NCBI GenBank assembly: GCA_025358075.1
Contig: JANYKU010000119.1
Coordinates: 1-47,357, forward strand
DNA: 47,357 nt
Source: Ilumatobacteraceae bacterium
GTDB lineage: Bacteria; Actinomycetota; Acidimicrobiia; Acidimicrobiales; Ilumatobacteraceae
Reading direction: 5' to 3'
Positions 27,594-35,282 of the stretch are shown here, one piece after another (the first letter of the stretch is position 1; each line of letters starts with the position of its first letter). The notes beneath the pieces are model-generated. The model was not told the origin of the DNA. It did not search any database and saw nothing but the letters and a program-made list of their open reading frames with translations. Both the position numbers and the translations under genes were made by a program.

Positions 27594-28361
27594 GTGCCGG
27601 TTGTGGTGATCGAGATCGACGACCCGCTCGACCCGCGGCTGGCCGACTACCGCGGACTGCGCGAGCGGGGCAAGGAGAGCGACGAGTTCTTCATCGTCGA
27701 AGGTCTCACCACGATCGAGCGGCTGTTGACCTCCACGTATCCGGTTCGATCGGTGCTGCTGACCCCGGCCACACACGCCAGGCTCGCCCGACAGCTCGGC
27801 GCCGTGACGGTGTATGTGATGCCGGAAGAAGCGATGTCGTCGGTGGCGGGTGTGAACCTTCATCGCGGTGCCGTGGCCTCGGCCTCGCGCCTCCCGTCAC
27901 CATCGTTGGAGTCGGTCCTTCCGACTGCGCGACGGATCGTGATGCTCGAGGGGATCAACGACCACGAGAACCTCGGTGCCATCGCCCGCACGGCGCGCGG
28001 GTTGGGTGCCGACGCACTGGTGCTCGACCCGACGTGCGCCGACCCGTTCTACCGGCGCAGCGTGCGTGTCTCGATGGGAGAGCTCTTGCACCTGCCGATC
28101 GTGCGCTGCACATCGTGGACGACCGCATTCGACGACCTTGCCACGTCAGGGTTCGAGATCTGGGCATTGACACCATCGCCGAACGCCGTCGACATCTTCA
28201 CGCTGGCGACTCCATCGAAGTGGGCGGTGGTCGTCGGCGCCGAGGGCCGCGGACTCAGCGCGGCGACGCTTGCCGCGTGCACCAACGTGCGGATCCCGAT
28301 GCGCAACGGCGTCGATTCGTTGAACGTCGGTCACGCCGTGGCGGTGGCACTTGCTCGTTGA
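27594..28361 (+). CDS. SpoU/TrmH-family RNA 2'-O-methyltransferase
   Basis: 255 residues from GTG 27594; an internal GTG four codons on is also possible. The N-terminal substrate-binding part contains FFIVEGLTTIERLL. The SPOUT knot motifs are NDHENLGAIARTARGLGADALVLDPTC (motif 1), VVVGAEGRGLS (motif 2) and IPMRNGVDSLNVGHAVAVAL (motif 3, AdoMet site). It methylates rRNA or tRNA ribose; the target cannot be told. Its 3' end overlaps the convergent ureohydrolase gene by 31 bases. Confidence 0.9.
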   Translation: MPVVVIEIDDPLDPRLADYRGLRERGKESDEFFIVEGLTTIERLLTSTYPVRSVLLTPATHARLARQLGAVTVYVMPEEAMSSVAGVNLHRGAVASASRLPSPSLESVLPTARRIVMLEGINDHENLGAIARTARGLGADALVLDPTCADPFYRRSVRVSMGELLHLPIVRCTSWTTAFDDLATSGFEIWALTPSPNAVDIFTLATPSKWAVVVGAEGRGLSAATLAACTNVRIPMRNGVDSLNVGHAVAVALAR

Positions 28362-29302
28362 CGAGCGATTCGTCCGATCGCGTGAGCGGTCAAACGGAAC
28401 GTGGTCAGGGCGCCGAGGCCGTTGACATCGCGTTCGGGAACGAACTCGACGACATCGAAGCCGGCGATGGTGGCGCGGTCGGCGACGCCGTCGATGAGTT
28501 CGATCGCTTGGAAGTAGGTCAGCCCGCCAGGCTCCGGAGCGAGCACTCCGGGAACGACCGTCGGGTCGAACCCGTCGACGTCGATCGTGATGAACACGTC
28601 GCCACCTTTCGGCACGTGGTGCAACACCTGGGCGATGCCACCGCGATGCACATCGCGGGCGGAGAAGAAATGAACGCCACGCGCGTGCGCAGCCTCGAGA
28701 TCAGCAGGACGCGCCGAACCCACGCCACGCTGGCCGACTTGGATCATCGCTCCGACCTGGGTCATCTCCGACGCGCGACGCATCGTCGACGATAGCCCCC
28801 ACCGTTCGCCGCGCACCTCGTCGCGCCAGTCGATGTGGGCGTCGATCTGCACGATGGTCAGCGAACGGTCGGCGTAGGCCTGCAACACCGGGATGGGGAT
28901 CGAATCGTCGCCGCCCAACACGATCGGCACGGCGCCCGCAGCCAGCACGACTTCGCAGCTGTGCCGAATGGCTGCGCGGTTGGCGTCGTGAGCCGTGTCA
29001 TCCCACGGCACGTCACCGATGTCGACGGCACTCGTTCCTTCTGGCATCAATGGTCCACCGAGATCGAAGTTGTGGTGGTCACGCGTACGCGAGTACGCCG
29101 ACGAAGCTGCCCGGATCGCGGCGGGCGCATCCTTGCAATACGGTCCGACCGACAGATACGGCGTAGCGCACGGGGCACCCATCACAACGACGTCCGCACC
29201 TTGGAGGTCGGCGAGGGTTGCCGAGGGTAGGCCAAGAAACGTGCCGGAATCATCGGCATCGAACATCGAACCCAGGTTTGCCATCCCCACAGCATGGCTC
29301 AC
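28331..29302 (-). CDS. Ureohydrolase (agmatinase/arginase family) with a GGDD variant
   Basis: 323 residues from GTG 29302. It belongs to the binuclear-metal ureohydrolases that release urea from guanidino compounds. Metal motifs are VLGGDDSIPIPVL, QIDAHIDWRDE and ITIDVDGFDPTVVPGV. In arginase and agmatinase the first is normally GGDHS, whose His is a metal ligand. Here it is Asp, so metal preference or substrate may differ (for example other guanidino acids). The start overlaps the stop of the upstream EEP-family gene (GTGA). Confidence 0.88.
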   Translation of the reverse strand: MSHAVGMANLGSMFDADDSGTFLGLPSATLADLQGADVVVMGAPCATPYLSVGPYCKDAPAAIRAASSAYSRTRDHHNFDLGGPLMPEGTSAVDIGDVPWDDTAHDANRAAIRHSCEVVLAAGAVPIVLGGDDSIPIPVLQAYADRSLTIVQIDAHIDWRDEVRGERWGLSSTMRRASEMTQVGAMIQVGQRGVGSARPADLEAAHARGVHFFSARDVHRGGIAQVLHHVPKGGDVFITIDVDGFDPTVVPGVLAPEPGGLTYFQAIELIDGVADRATIAGFDVVEFVPERDVNGLGALTTFRLTAHAIGRIARQRASATATA

Positions 29303-30435
29303 TTGCGAGAGCGGCGGCTCACCTGCCCGGTGCGTACCGCCACCTTCAACTTGAACGGAAGATGATCACTGCCGCACGGCTCGAGGTTGTCGATCGACAA
29401 GGCGTGCACCGAGTCGTTGACCAGTGCATGATCGAGGCGGGCCACAGCACCGATCGTGGCGAGTACTCCGTCGGCACCGAGTTTGAACGACGGGTTGAGG
29501 CCTTTGCCGAGCGAATCGATCGCGTCGGAGAGCCCGAGCTCGAGGAGCTCCGCGAATTCAGGTCGGTAGCGCGTGGTGTTGAGATCACCGGCGATGATCA
29601 GCGGGCCGCTGAGCGTTGGCACGAACTCCTTGAGCACCTCGATCTGCTCCTTCCAGGTCTCGAGCCCACCGGGGTCGACGGTCGCCATCGGATTGAGGGC
29701 GACCACCAGGGTGCTCGTTCCGGCGACCTCGATGTCGGCGATCGCGACGCGAAGCGGGCCGATCGTGGTCATGCGCGACCGTGGACCCAGCTCATGTTTG
29801 CTGGCCAGCGTGACGGCGTAGTCGCTGTGGTCATCGGGATCGGTCACTCGATGGGGATAGATCTCGCCGCCGACACCATCGAGGATGGCGAGGAACGACG
29901 GTGTCGACTCGACCACCACTACGACGTCGGCCGCCGCCGCCACCAACTGGCGGGCCGCGTCGTCCGGCGTCTTGTTGTCGATGTAGACGTTGGCAACGAC
30001 GATGTCGAGTGTTGGTGCATGCCGGGCCCACCGCGGAACCCGCTCCGAGATCAGTCTCGGGACGACCAACATCACGTGATAGGCGCACAGGCTGCCGGCG
30101 ACGACGGCGAGCAGCCAATGCCGCGTCAGCAGCGCGGCAATCACCACGATCCAGGCGGAGGCCAGCAGGATGGGCAGCGCGTCGAAGCCGACTGCCAGAC
30201 CCGCGCCCTCGTCGACGGTCGCCACAACATGAACGTGGCGACTCACGATCAGAGCGACCAGCAAGGCGCAGATCGCCCAACCGGCTGCGACTGCGACGGG
30301 GAAGTGACTGCTGCTGAACTCATCGGCCGATCTGTCCACGTGCCACGCGATCACGGGGAGGGCGATGACGGTCGCCACGCACAGCGCGACGACCGCGTAG
30401 CCGGGGATCGACGGTTGGCGGCGATCCTTCGACAT
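29299..30435 (-). CDS. Membrane-anchored EEP-family (endonuclease/exonuclease/phosphatase) protein
   Basis: 378 residues from ATG 30435; a GTG three codons upstream is an alternative. Three N-terminal membrane spans (within about 12-125) precede a catalytic domain of the DNase I-like EEP superfamily: IVVANVYIDNKTPDDAARQL, VVVVVESTPSFL, LIIAGDLNTTRYRPEF and the terminal SDHLPFKL. The domain should face outside. Family members hydrolyse phosphodiesters of DNA, sphingomyelin or phosphoinositides, so the substrate is open. It is coupled to the ureohydrolase downstream; no functional link is obvious. Confidence 0.85.
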   Translation of the reverse strand: MSKDRRQPSIPGYAVVALCVATVIALPVIAWHVDRSADEFSSSHFPVAVAAGWAICALLVALIVSRHVHVVATVDEGAGLAVGFDALPILLASAWIVVIAALLTRHWLLAVVAGSLCAYHVMLVVPRLISERVPRWARHAPTLDIVVANVYIDNKTPDDAARQLVAAAADVVVVVESTPSFLAILDGVGGEIYPHRVTDPDDHSDYAVTLASKHELGPRSRMTTIGPLRVAIADIEVAGTSTLVVALNPMATVDPGGLETWKEQIEVLKEFVPTLSGPLIIAGDLNTTRYRPEFAELLELGLSDAIDSLGKGLNPSFKLGADGVLATIGAVARLDHALVNDSVHALSIDNLEPCGSDHLPFKLKVAVRTGQVSRRSRK

Positions 30436-30501
30436 CGAATGCACGCTAACGGTCGATCACCAGGACGGTTGACCCTTGCGAGGTTGGGGTACCCGTGGTA
30501 G

Positions 30502-31257
30502 GTGAAGATCACGTTGCCCATCGAACCACTCGCGCCCCAGTACACCAACAAACACATCCGCAACGCGTGGGCAGTGCACGTGCTGACGGCAAGCGGAGTG
30601 ATCGTCGGCTTCGTCGGGCTGACCTCGGTGATCGATGGTCACGCACGCGCTGCCATCTTGTGGCTCGTCGGCGCACTCTTACTCGACGGAGTCGATGGGC
30701 CGATCGCCCGCAAGCTCGACGTGCGCAATCGCATCCCGACGCTCAACGGCAATTCGCTCGACTTGATCATCGACTACTTCACGTGCACGATCGTGCCGGT
30801 CGCGTTCCTCAGCAGGTTCGACATCCTCCCGTCGAAGACGGGCGGACCGATCGGCTTCGTCATCTTGTCGGTCAGCGCGCTGTGGATGTCGCGCACCGAT
30901 CAGGAAACCGACGACGGATGGTTCAACGGCTTCCCGGCGGAATGGAACATGATCATCCCGACGCTGTACCTGCTGCACCCGAACCCTTGGGTCACGCTGT
31001 TCATCTGCATCATCTTCTGCGGTCTCACGTTGTCGCGAGTGCAGTTCGCCCATCCGGTCTCGGTGCGTGAAAATCGGGCCTTGTCACTCACCTGCATGAT
31101 CGCCTGGCTCACGTCGATGACGTGGCTCGCCATCGATCAACACGACGTCATCGCCATTCGAATCGTGCTGATCGTCGCCCCGATGTGGACGATCATCCAG
31201 GTGGTCCTGCGCCTCGTGTCCAACCGCAAAGCGGCCGAGGTTCGCCTGAGCCCTTGA
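30502..31257 (+). CDS. pcs: CDP-alcohol phosphatidyltransferase, phosphatidylcholine-synthase-like
   Basis: 251 residues with about eight membrane spans. The CDP-alcohol motif is the stretch LLDGVDGPIARKLDV, followed after an insert by GNSLDLIIDYFTC, matching the D-x-x-D-G...A-R...G...D...D core. The spacing and the ending LIIDY are typical of bacterial phosphatidylcholine synthase, which condenses CDP-diacylglycerol with choline. The start is GTG 30502 with a weak GGTAGG site. No choline transporter is nearby, so another alcohol acceptor is possible. Confidence 0.8.
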   Translation: MKITLPIEPLAPQYTNKHIRNAWAVHVLTASGVIVGFVGLTSVIDGHARAAILWLVGALLLDGVDGPIARKLDVRNRIPTLNGNSLDLIIDYFTCTIVPVAFLSRFDILPSKTGGPIGFVILSVSALWMSRTDQETDDGWFNGFPAEWNMIIPTLYLLHPNPWVTLFICIIFCGLTLSRVQFAHPVSVRENRALSLTCMIAWLTSMTWLAIDQHDVIAIRIVLIVAPMWTIIQVVLRLVSNRKAAEVRLSP

Positions 31258-31269
31258 CCATCGGCGCCC

Positions 31270-31287
31270 GTTGGTACTAGCCCCAAC
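31270..31287. promoter_or_regulatory. GGTACTAG element upstream of the secreted-protein gene
   Basis: GTTGGTACTAGCCCCAAC is a partly symmetric 18-mer (GTTGG...CCAAC) about 70 bases before ATG 31350. It shares TTGGTACTAG with the kinase-promoter site at 34720-34735, the only other copy in the window. Candidate binding site for the LuxR-type regulator encoded here. Confidence 0.5.
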
Positions 31288-31322
31288 GTGCACTATCGAA
31301 TGTTCTCGGAACCGTTGTCCTA

Positions 31323-31336
31323 TTGGGATATCCCAA
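31323..31336. promoter_or_regulatory. Palindrome abutting the ribosome site
   Basis: TTGGGATATCCCAA is a perfect 14-bp palindrome ending one base before AGGAGG (31338-31343). It could be an operator or, in RNA, a small stem next to the ribosome site. Confidence 0.5.
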
Positions 31337-31349
31337 CAGGAGGTCAACC

Positions 31350-31868
31350 ATGAACAAGTCACTCATCTGGATCGCAGCCGGCATCGCAGGCATCGGATTC
31401 GGCATCCCCGCCTATGCGGCGATGTCATCCAACAACGCTCCGCCGACAATCGCCCCAGCCGCGACCGTCGTCTCCACACCCTCGGTCGTCTCGGTCCCCC
31501 GGGCCGCCACGATCCCGTCAACTCCCGCAACCGTTGTGAGCGTTCCGGTCGTGATGGCTCCGGTGGTCAGCGCGGCGACCGCCCCCGAGGATGCAAGCAG
31601 CTCATGCACCGAGCCCGGCCACGCCACCGACGACCGTTGCACCGGCGTCGACGGGCCGGACGTCACCACGAACTCGACCGCCACGAGCGTCGAAGACGTC
31701 AACGGCTCGTGCGACGAGCCCGAGCACGTCAACGATGACCGTTGCACGAGCACCGCCACCGCCACGGGCACCGCCACCGTTACCGTCACCGATGACCGCG
31801 GCGGTCAGAGCAACTCCGGACACGGCGCCGACGACGGAGCCCACCATGGCGGTAGCAGCGACGGCTGA
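31350..31868 (+). CDS. Secreted Thr/Ala-rich protein with paired DDRCT repeats
   Basis: 172 residues from ATG 31350, 6 bases after AGGAGG. A signal peptide (SLIWIAAGIAGIGFGIPAYA) is followed by low-complexity Val/Thr/Pro sequence. Two copies of S-C-x-E-P-x-H-x-x-D-D-R-C-T (about 86-99 and 121-134) follow, and the tail is Gly/His/Asp-rich (SGHGADDGAHHGG). The paired cysteines within each repeat suggest two small disulfide loops, with acidic and His residues that might bind metal. I recognise no family. A strong terminator follows, so the gene is probably monocistronic. The promoter carries the GGTACTAG element. Confidence 0.75.
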   Translation: MNKSLIWIAAGIAGIGFGIPAYAAMSSNNAPPTIAPAATVVSTPSVVSVPRAATIPSTPATVVSVPVVMAPVVSAATAPEDASSSCTEPGHATDDRCTGVDGPDVTTNSTATSVEDVNGSCDEPEHVNDDRCTSTATATGTATVTVTDDRGGQSNSGHGADDGAHHGGSSDG

Positions 31869-31919
31869 GCCGAAGCAGAACGTTGACACGGGTCGGCTGC
31901 ACGTACCGATCGCTTCATC

Positions 31920-31959
31920 GCCCAACCCACGCCCCACACCGGGCGTGGGTTGGGCTCTT
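31920..31959 (+). terminator. Intrinsic terminator of the secreted-protein gene
   Basis: A perfect 15-bp stem (31920-31934 with 31941-31955, 6-base loop) is followed by TCTTTTGTG. It is the clearest intrinsic terminator in the window. Confidence 0.9.
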
Positions 31960-32036
31960 TTGTGTACCCAGTGACAACACGTGCTACGACCATCGTCCAA
32001 TTGTCCAGATCCGCCTCGCCCCTCACACTGGACCGC

Positions 32037-32639
32037 ATGAGCAACTCGTGGCTGGAGCATGGACACGGGCCACAACCCGCGCACCTCGACACGATCTTCA
32101 CCGGCGCTGCCGGCACCCGGCCCGTCGACGGCGGTCACACGATCGACACCACCAACCACGGAGCCGAACGTTCGTCACCGGTCCTGGTCGTGACCGCGAT
32201 CTGGTTCGGAATTGCTGTCGGCACCGCCGGCGCAGCGTGGGCGGTGCGGGATGCTCTGTTCCCCTCCATCGGCCCAGCGGCGGTGTCGGTCTGGCAGAAC
32301 CCCGGACGCCAGACCGACCTGGCCGGCACCGACGACAACACCGACAACGAAGGCACTACCACGACCACATCACCAGCACCAGGCAGCAGTGCCCCGGTCG
32401 CCGCCGAGGTCAGTTCGCCTTCGATCATCGAGCCCAGCGAATCCACCGTCCAGCCGAGCTCGTCACCGGGCTCCGGGTCGGGCAATGACAACACCGGGCA
32501 CGCCGGCCCGACGATCAGTGCCGCAGCCGACAACACGCCATCGAGCGTCGATGATCATGGCCACGGTGGCGGATCCGGATCCGGTGGCGGCTCCGGTTCG
32601 AGCGGCGGTTCGGGGTCGGGCGGAGGATCGCACCCCTGA
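32037..32639 (+). CDS. Single-span membrane protein with Ser/Gly-rich outer tail
   Basis: 200 residues from ATG 32037. A cytoplasmic N terminus of ~48 residues with several His/Asp leads to one membrane span (PVLVVTAIWFGIAVGTAGAAWAV), then an extracellular Thr/Ser/Pro region and a Gly/Ser tail (GGGSGSGGGSGSSGGSG) preceded by DDHGHGG. I recognise no family. The His/Asp/Gly tail echoes the secreted protein just upstream, so the two may act together at the cell surface. There is no clear SD. It is convergent with the response regulator. Confidence 0.6.
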   Translation: MSNSWLEHGHGPQPAHLDTIFTGAAGTRPVDGGHTIDTTNHGAERSSPVLVVTAIWFGIAVGTAGAAWAVRDALFPSIGPAAVSVWQNPGRQTDLAGTDDNTDNEGTTTTTSPAPGSSAPVAAEVSSPSIIEPSESTVQPSSSPGSGSGNDNTGHAGPTISAAADNTPSSVDDHGHGGGSGSGGGSGSSGGSGSGGGSHP

Positions 32640-32648
32640 GCCTCAGGG
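32634..32648. terminator. Palindrome joining two convergent stop codons
   Basis: CCCTGAG-C-CTCAGGG is a 15-bp inverted repeat that holds the TGA of the membrane protein and, on the other strand, the TGA of the response regulator. A possible weak bidirectional terminator. Confidence 0.4.
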
Positions 32649-33287
32649 CAGGTGTTCGCTCGCCCAGATCGCGGCCTGGGTGCGGCCGGTCACGTCGATT
32701 CGCTGGAAGATCTTGGTGAGGTGCGCCTTCACGGTGCGCTCGGTGATGCCCAGCCGCCGGCCGATCTGCTTGTTGGCCAGCCCGTCACGAACGAGGAGCA
32801 GCACCTCGCGCTCGCGCTCGCTGAGCGCCACGGTCTCGCGGAGCGATCGGCGGGCGTCGAGCAGTGCGCGAGCAGCTTTCGGATCGAGCGCCGCGTCGGC
32901 GGCATGGACGGAGCGGACAGCGGCAGTGATCTCATCCGGCTCAGAGTGCTTGAGGAGGTACCCGTCGGCTCCTGCGGAGATCGCGTCGAGGATCCGCGAT
33001 TGCTCGGAGAACGAGGTCAGCACCAGCACGCGAGACAAGGGATACTGGGCGGCGATCTGCCGCGTCGCCTCCACGCCATCGAGCTCGGGCATCGACAGGT
33101 CCATGAGCACCACGTCGGGCATCAAGACGCCGACGGCGGCGACCGCCTCGAGCCCGTTTGTCGCCGTGCCCACGACTTCGATGTCTGCCGCCGTGGCCAA
33201 CAACTGTTCGAGGCCCTGGCGCACAACATGGTGATCGTCGACCACGAGGACTCTGATCCGCGTAGCGGGGTCGGCTGCGTCATTCAC
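32643..33287 (-). CDS. LuxR/NarL-family response regulator
   Basis: 214 residues. The receiver domain has VLVVDDHHVVRQGLEQLL, phospho-acceptor Asp in DVVLMDLSMPELDG, and the conserved Lys in GYLLKHSEPDEI. The C-terminal LuxR helix-turn-helix is LSEREREVLLLVRDGLANKQIGRRLGITERTVKAHLTKIFQRI. GTG 33287 overlaps the kinase stop (GTGA), so the pair is co-translated. Likely targets are the two GGTACTAG sites, at its own operon promoter and at the secreted-protein promoter. Confidence 0.94.
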   Translation of the reverse strand: MNDAADPATRIRVLVVDDHHVVRQGLEQLLATAADIEVVGTATNGLEAVAAVGVLMPDVVLMDLSMPELDGVEATRQIAAQYPLSRVLVLTSFSEQSRILDAISAGADGYLLKHSEPDEITAAVRSVHAADAALDPKAARALLDARRSLRETVALSEREREVLLLVRDGLANKQIGRRLGITERTVKAHLTKIFQRIDVTGRTQAAIWASEHLP

Positions 33288-34642
33288 AATGCCACCTTCT
33301 GGCGGGTCGCTGTTTTCGTGGGGGCCGGCATCTCGACATCGACTCGGGTGCCCACTCCCGGTGCGGAGCGGACGGTCAATGCGCCGCCGAGATCGGCGAC
33401 GAGCCCGGCAAGTGATCGTAGGCCGACGTGACCTTCCGCCGTCCGATCGGTGAGATGCTCGGCAGAGAAGCCCCGGCCGTCATCGTCGATCGTGAGGTGC
33501 ACTCGCTCCCCGTCCGCCCGCAGCTCGACGCGCACTTGCTCGGCGCCGGAGTGCGAAGCGACGTTGCGAAGGGCCTCCTGCGCAGTGCGATACAGCAACG
33601 AGCTCGTGTCGACATCGAGGGCTAGATCGTCGAGGTCGACGTCGAGGCGGGTCGCGATGCCGCGGGCCGACAATCGACCGAGGAGATCGCCGATCGCCGA
33701 TTCGAGACCCTCCTCACGAAGGTTCGGTGGATAGATCTCGACGAGCAGCGACCGCAACGACTTGATGCTCGTGCGAATCACCGCGGACGCGTCGATGACT
33801 TGTTCGCGCGAGATCGCCTCGGCCTTGCCCAGCGCGGCGAGACCGAGTGACAGACCGGTGAGGTCCTGCACCACCCCATCGTGGAGATCGCTGGCGATCC
33901 GACGCCGCTCGGCATCGGAGGCATCGATGGCGTGGCGCAGCAGGTGCTCTCGCACGCGTTGACTCGACCTGAGGCGACGCGCCATCGACCACGCGATCGG
34001 GATCTGGATCAACTCCAACAGTGCCAAGGCGCCGATGGCGATCGGCGCGAACTGGCCCCAGAGCTGCCGACCCACGGCCGTGACGCCGCTATAGCGGAAG
34101 TAGGTTTCGAACAGAAGCGGGGTGCCATTGGGCAGCTGCGTGCGTTGATACACCTCGAGCAACTTGGCGTTGTTGGTTTCGTATTGGTTCTCCGGCTCGG
34201 ACAGGTCACTGACGTCGGCCTTGCCATCACCACCGGCGAACACGGTGAGCTTGTCGGCGTCCAATTGGAAGCGCTGGCCGATCAGACGCGGCTCGTCGGC
34301 ATACAAGATCGTCCCGTCGTGCGACCAGATCTTCACCCGTACCAGCGAGCCGCGCAGCAGTGACTGCCGCACGGCGACGTCGATGCGGTCGAGCACGTCA
34401 CGATCCATCGTGAGCAGCCGGTCGTCGAGCACCGGCTCGATGATGCCCTTCATCGAAACCCAGGTCACGTTCTTCGCCTCCGCAATGGCGCGCTCGGTTC
34501 CGAATCGTCGACTGGCGTAGGCCGTCACGGCGCTGACCAAGGCCAGGCTGAGCACTCCAGCAAGGGCGAAGCGGCCGACGACGCCACCCACCGACACCGG
34601 GCGGAGGCGCGACCGACGCTGCCTCATGACGACGCCGGCCAT
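33284..34642 (-). CDS. Membrane histidine kinase (HisKA_3, NarX/DesK type)
   Basis: 452 residues. Membrane spans at about 26-46 and 192-212 enclose an extracytoplasmic sensor of ~145 residues with no family I can name; its IWSHDGTILYADEPRLIGQRF resembles dCache/sCache-like folds. The dimerisation/phospho-acceptor segment is SDAERRRIASDLHDGVVQDLTGLSLGL with the His in the DLHDG motif. The ATPase has LYRTAQEALRNVASHSGA and IDDDGRGFS, with GLRSLAGLVADLGG. It is the first gene of the kinase-regulator operon. A 12-bp palindrome about 80 bases upstream suggests autoregulation. Confidence 0.93.
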   Translation of the reverse strand: MAGVVMRQRRSRLRPVSVGGVVGRFALAGVLSLALVSAVTAYASRRFGTERAIAEAKNVTWVSMKGIIEPVLDDRLLTMDRDVLDRIDVAVRQSLLRGSLVRVKIWSHDGTILYADEPRLIGQRFQLDADKLTVFAGGDGKADVSDLSEPENQYETNNAKLLEVYQRTQLPNGTPLLFETYFRYSGVTAVGRQLWGQFAPIAIGALALLELIQIPIAWSMARRLRSSQRVREHLLRHAIDASDAERRRIASDLHDGVVQDLTGLSLGLAALGKAEAISREQVIDASAVIRTSIKSLRSLLVEIYPPNLREEGLESAIGDLLGRLSARGIATRLDVDLDDLALDVDTSSLLYRTAQEALRNVASHSGAEQVRVELRADGERVHLTIDDDGRGFSAEHLTDRTAEGHVGLRSLAGLVADLGGALTVRSAPGVGTRVDVEMPAPTKTATRQKVAL

Positions 34643-34719
34643 CGCACGATGATGACACAGGCCGCGAACGTCACTGAGTCCAGCCTCGTCGTCGGCAAGT
34701 GCAGTCGCGCCAGTGTCCT

Positions 34720-34735
34720 TTGGTACTAGTACCCG
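34720..34735. promoter_or_regulatory. GGTACTAGTACC palindrome upstream of the kinase operon
   Basis: The perfect 12-bp palindrome at 34722-34733 is extended by TT on the left. It is centred about 85 bases before the kinase start. It shares TTGGTACTAG with 31270-31287. Its spacing and half-site resemble NarL/DevR-type operators, such as the DevR GGGAC half-sites. Confidence 0.5.
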
Positions 34736-34975
34736 TCGGGAGGTTCACTCGACGGGGTCGCACGATGTCGGCGGTGTCCCGCCTCCCAACATGATCTGGG
34801 CGCCAGCGATTTCTCTCGCCAGGCGCGGAGAGCCACGCTTGGCACCCAGAACGACGGCGGCGCAGTCGACGTTTGGAGCGCCGCGTCGCATTCGCGTTGT
34901 CAGGGCGAGGAGTTTCCGGTACCGACGTTCGGGGAATCGCTGGCCTGGCTGATGGTCAAGCGCGATGTGCCGCAG

Positions 34976-35119
34976 CTATCGGTGTTCTGCACCCGTGCGG
35001 CTGCCGGACAACACGTACGTGAGGCCGACCAGGCTGCGAATCTCACGGTCGTAGAACGATGCGAAGTCCTCGCTGACGAAGGCGTCGACCCGACATCGAC
35101 GGGACCTTGGTCCCTCATC
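34976..35119 (-). pseudogene. Remnant of an ECF sigma factor, region 2
   Basis: About 48 codons read VDAFVSEDFASFYDREIRSL, then VGLTYVLSGSRTGAE, and stop. This is the N-terminal signature of ECF sigma factors (F..FY....LV.L.Y.LSGSR..AED), cut off where the AQEAF segment should follow. No start with a ribosome site and no region 4 with a helix-turn-helix are seen in the surrounding 640 bases (34643-35282). That gap otherwise holds only the kinase-promoter palindrome and the promoter of the GGDEF gene. Another decayed reading frame may lie at about 34746-34975 minus, which I could not assign. Confidence 0.5.
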
Positions 35120-35282
35120 AGATGAGCGAATTGGGTCGATGATGATGTTGAACACAAATCGAAGCGGGGGTGAACGTGCTCCGTTTTGGGTAACCACGCG
35201 GGTCACACCCTCGAAGTTGCCCAACGATCGCCGGAGACACCGGGGTCGACGACAAGGAGTTCCAGCGTGACGAGGTTGGCTG

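Noticed and set aside
32570-32636. GGTTCCGG-type nucleotide repeats
   Set aside because: They simply encode the Gly/Ser tail of the membrane protein; no separate element.
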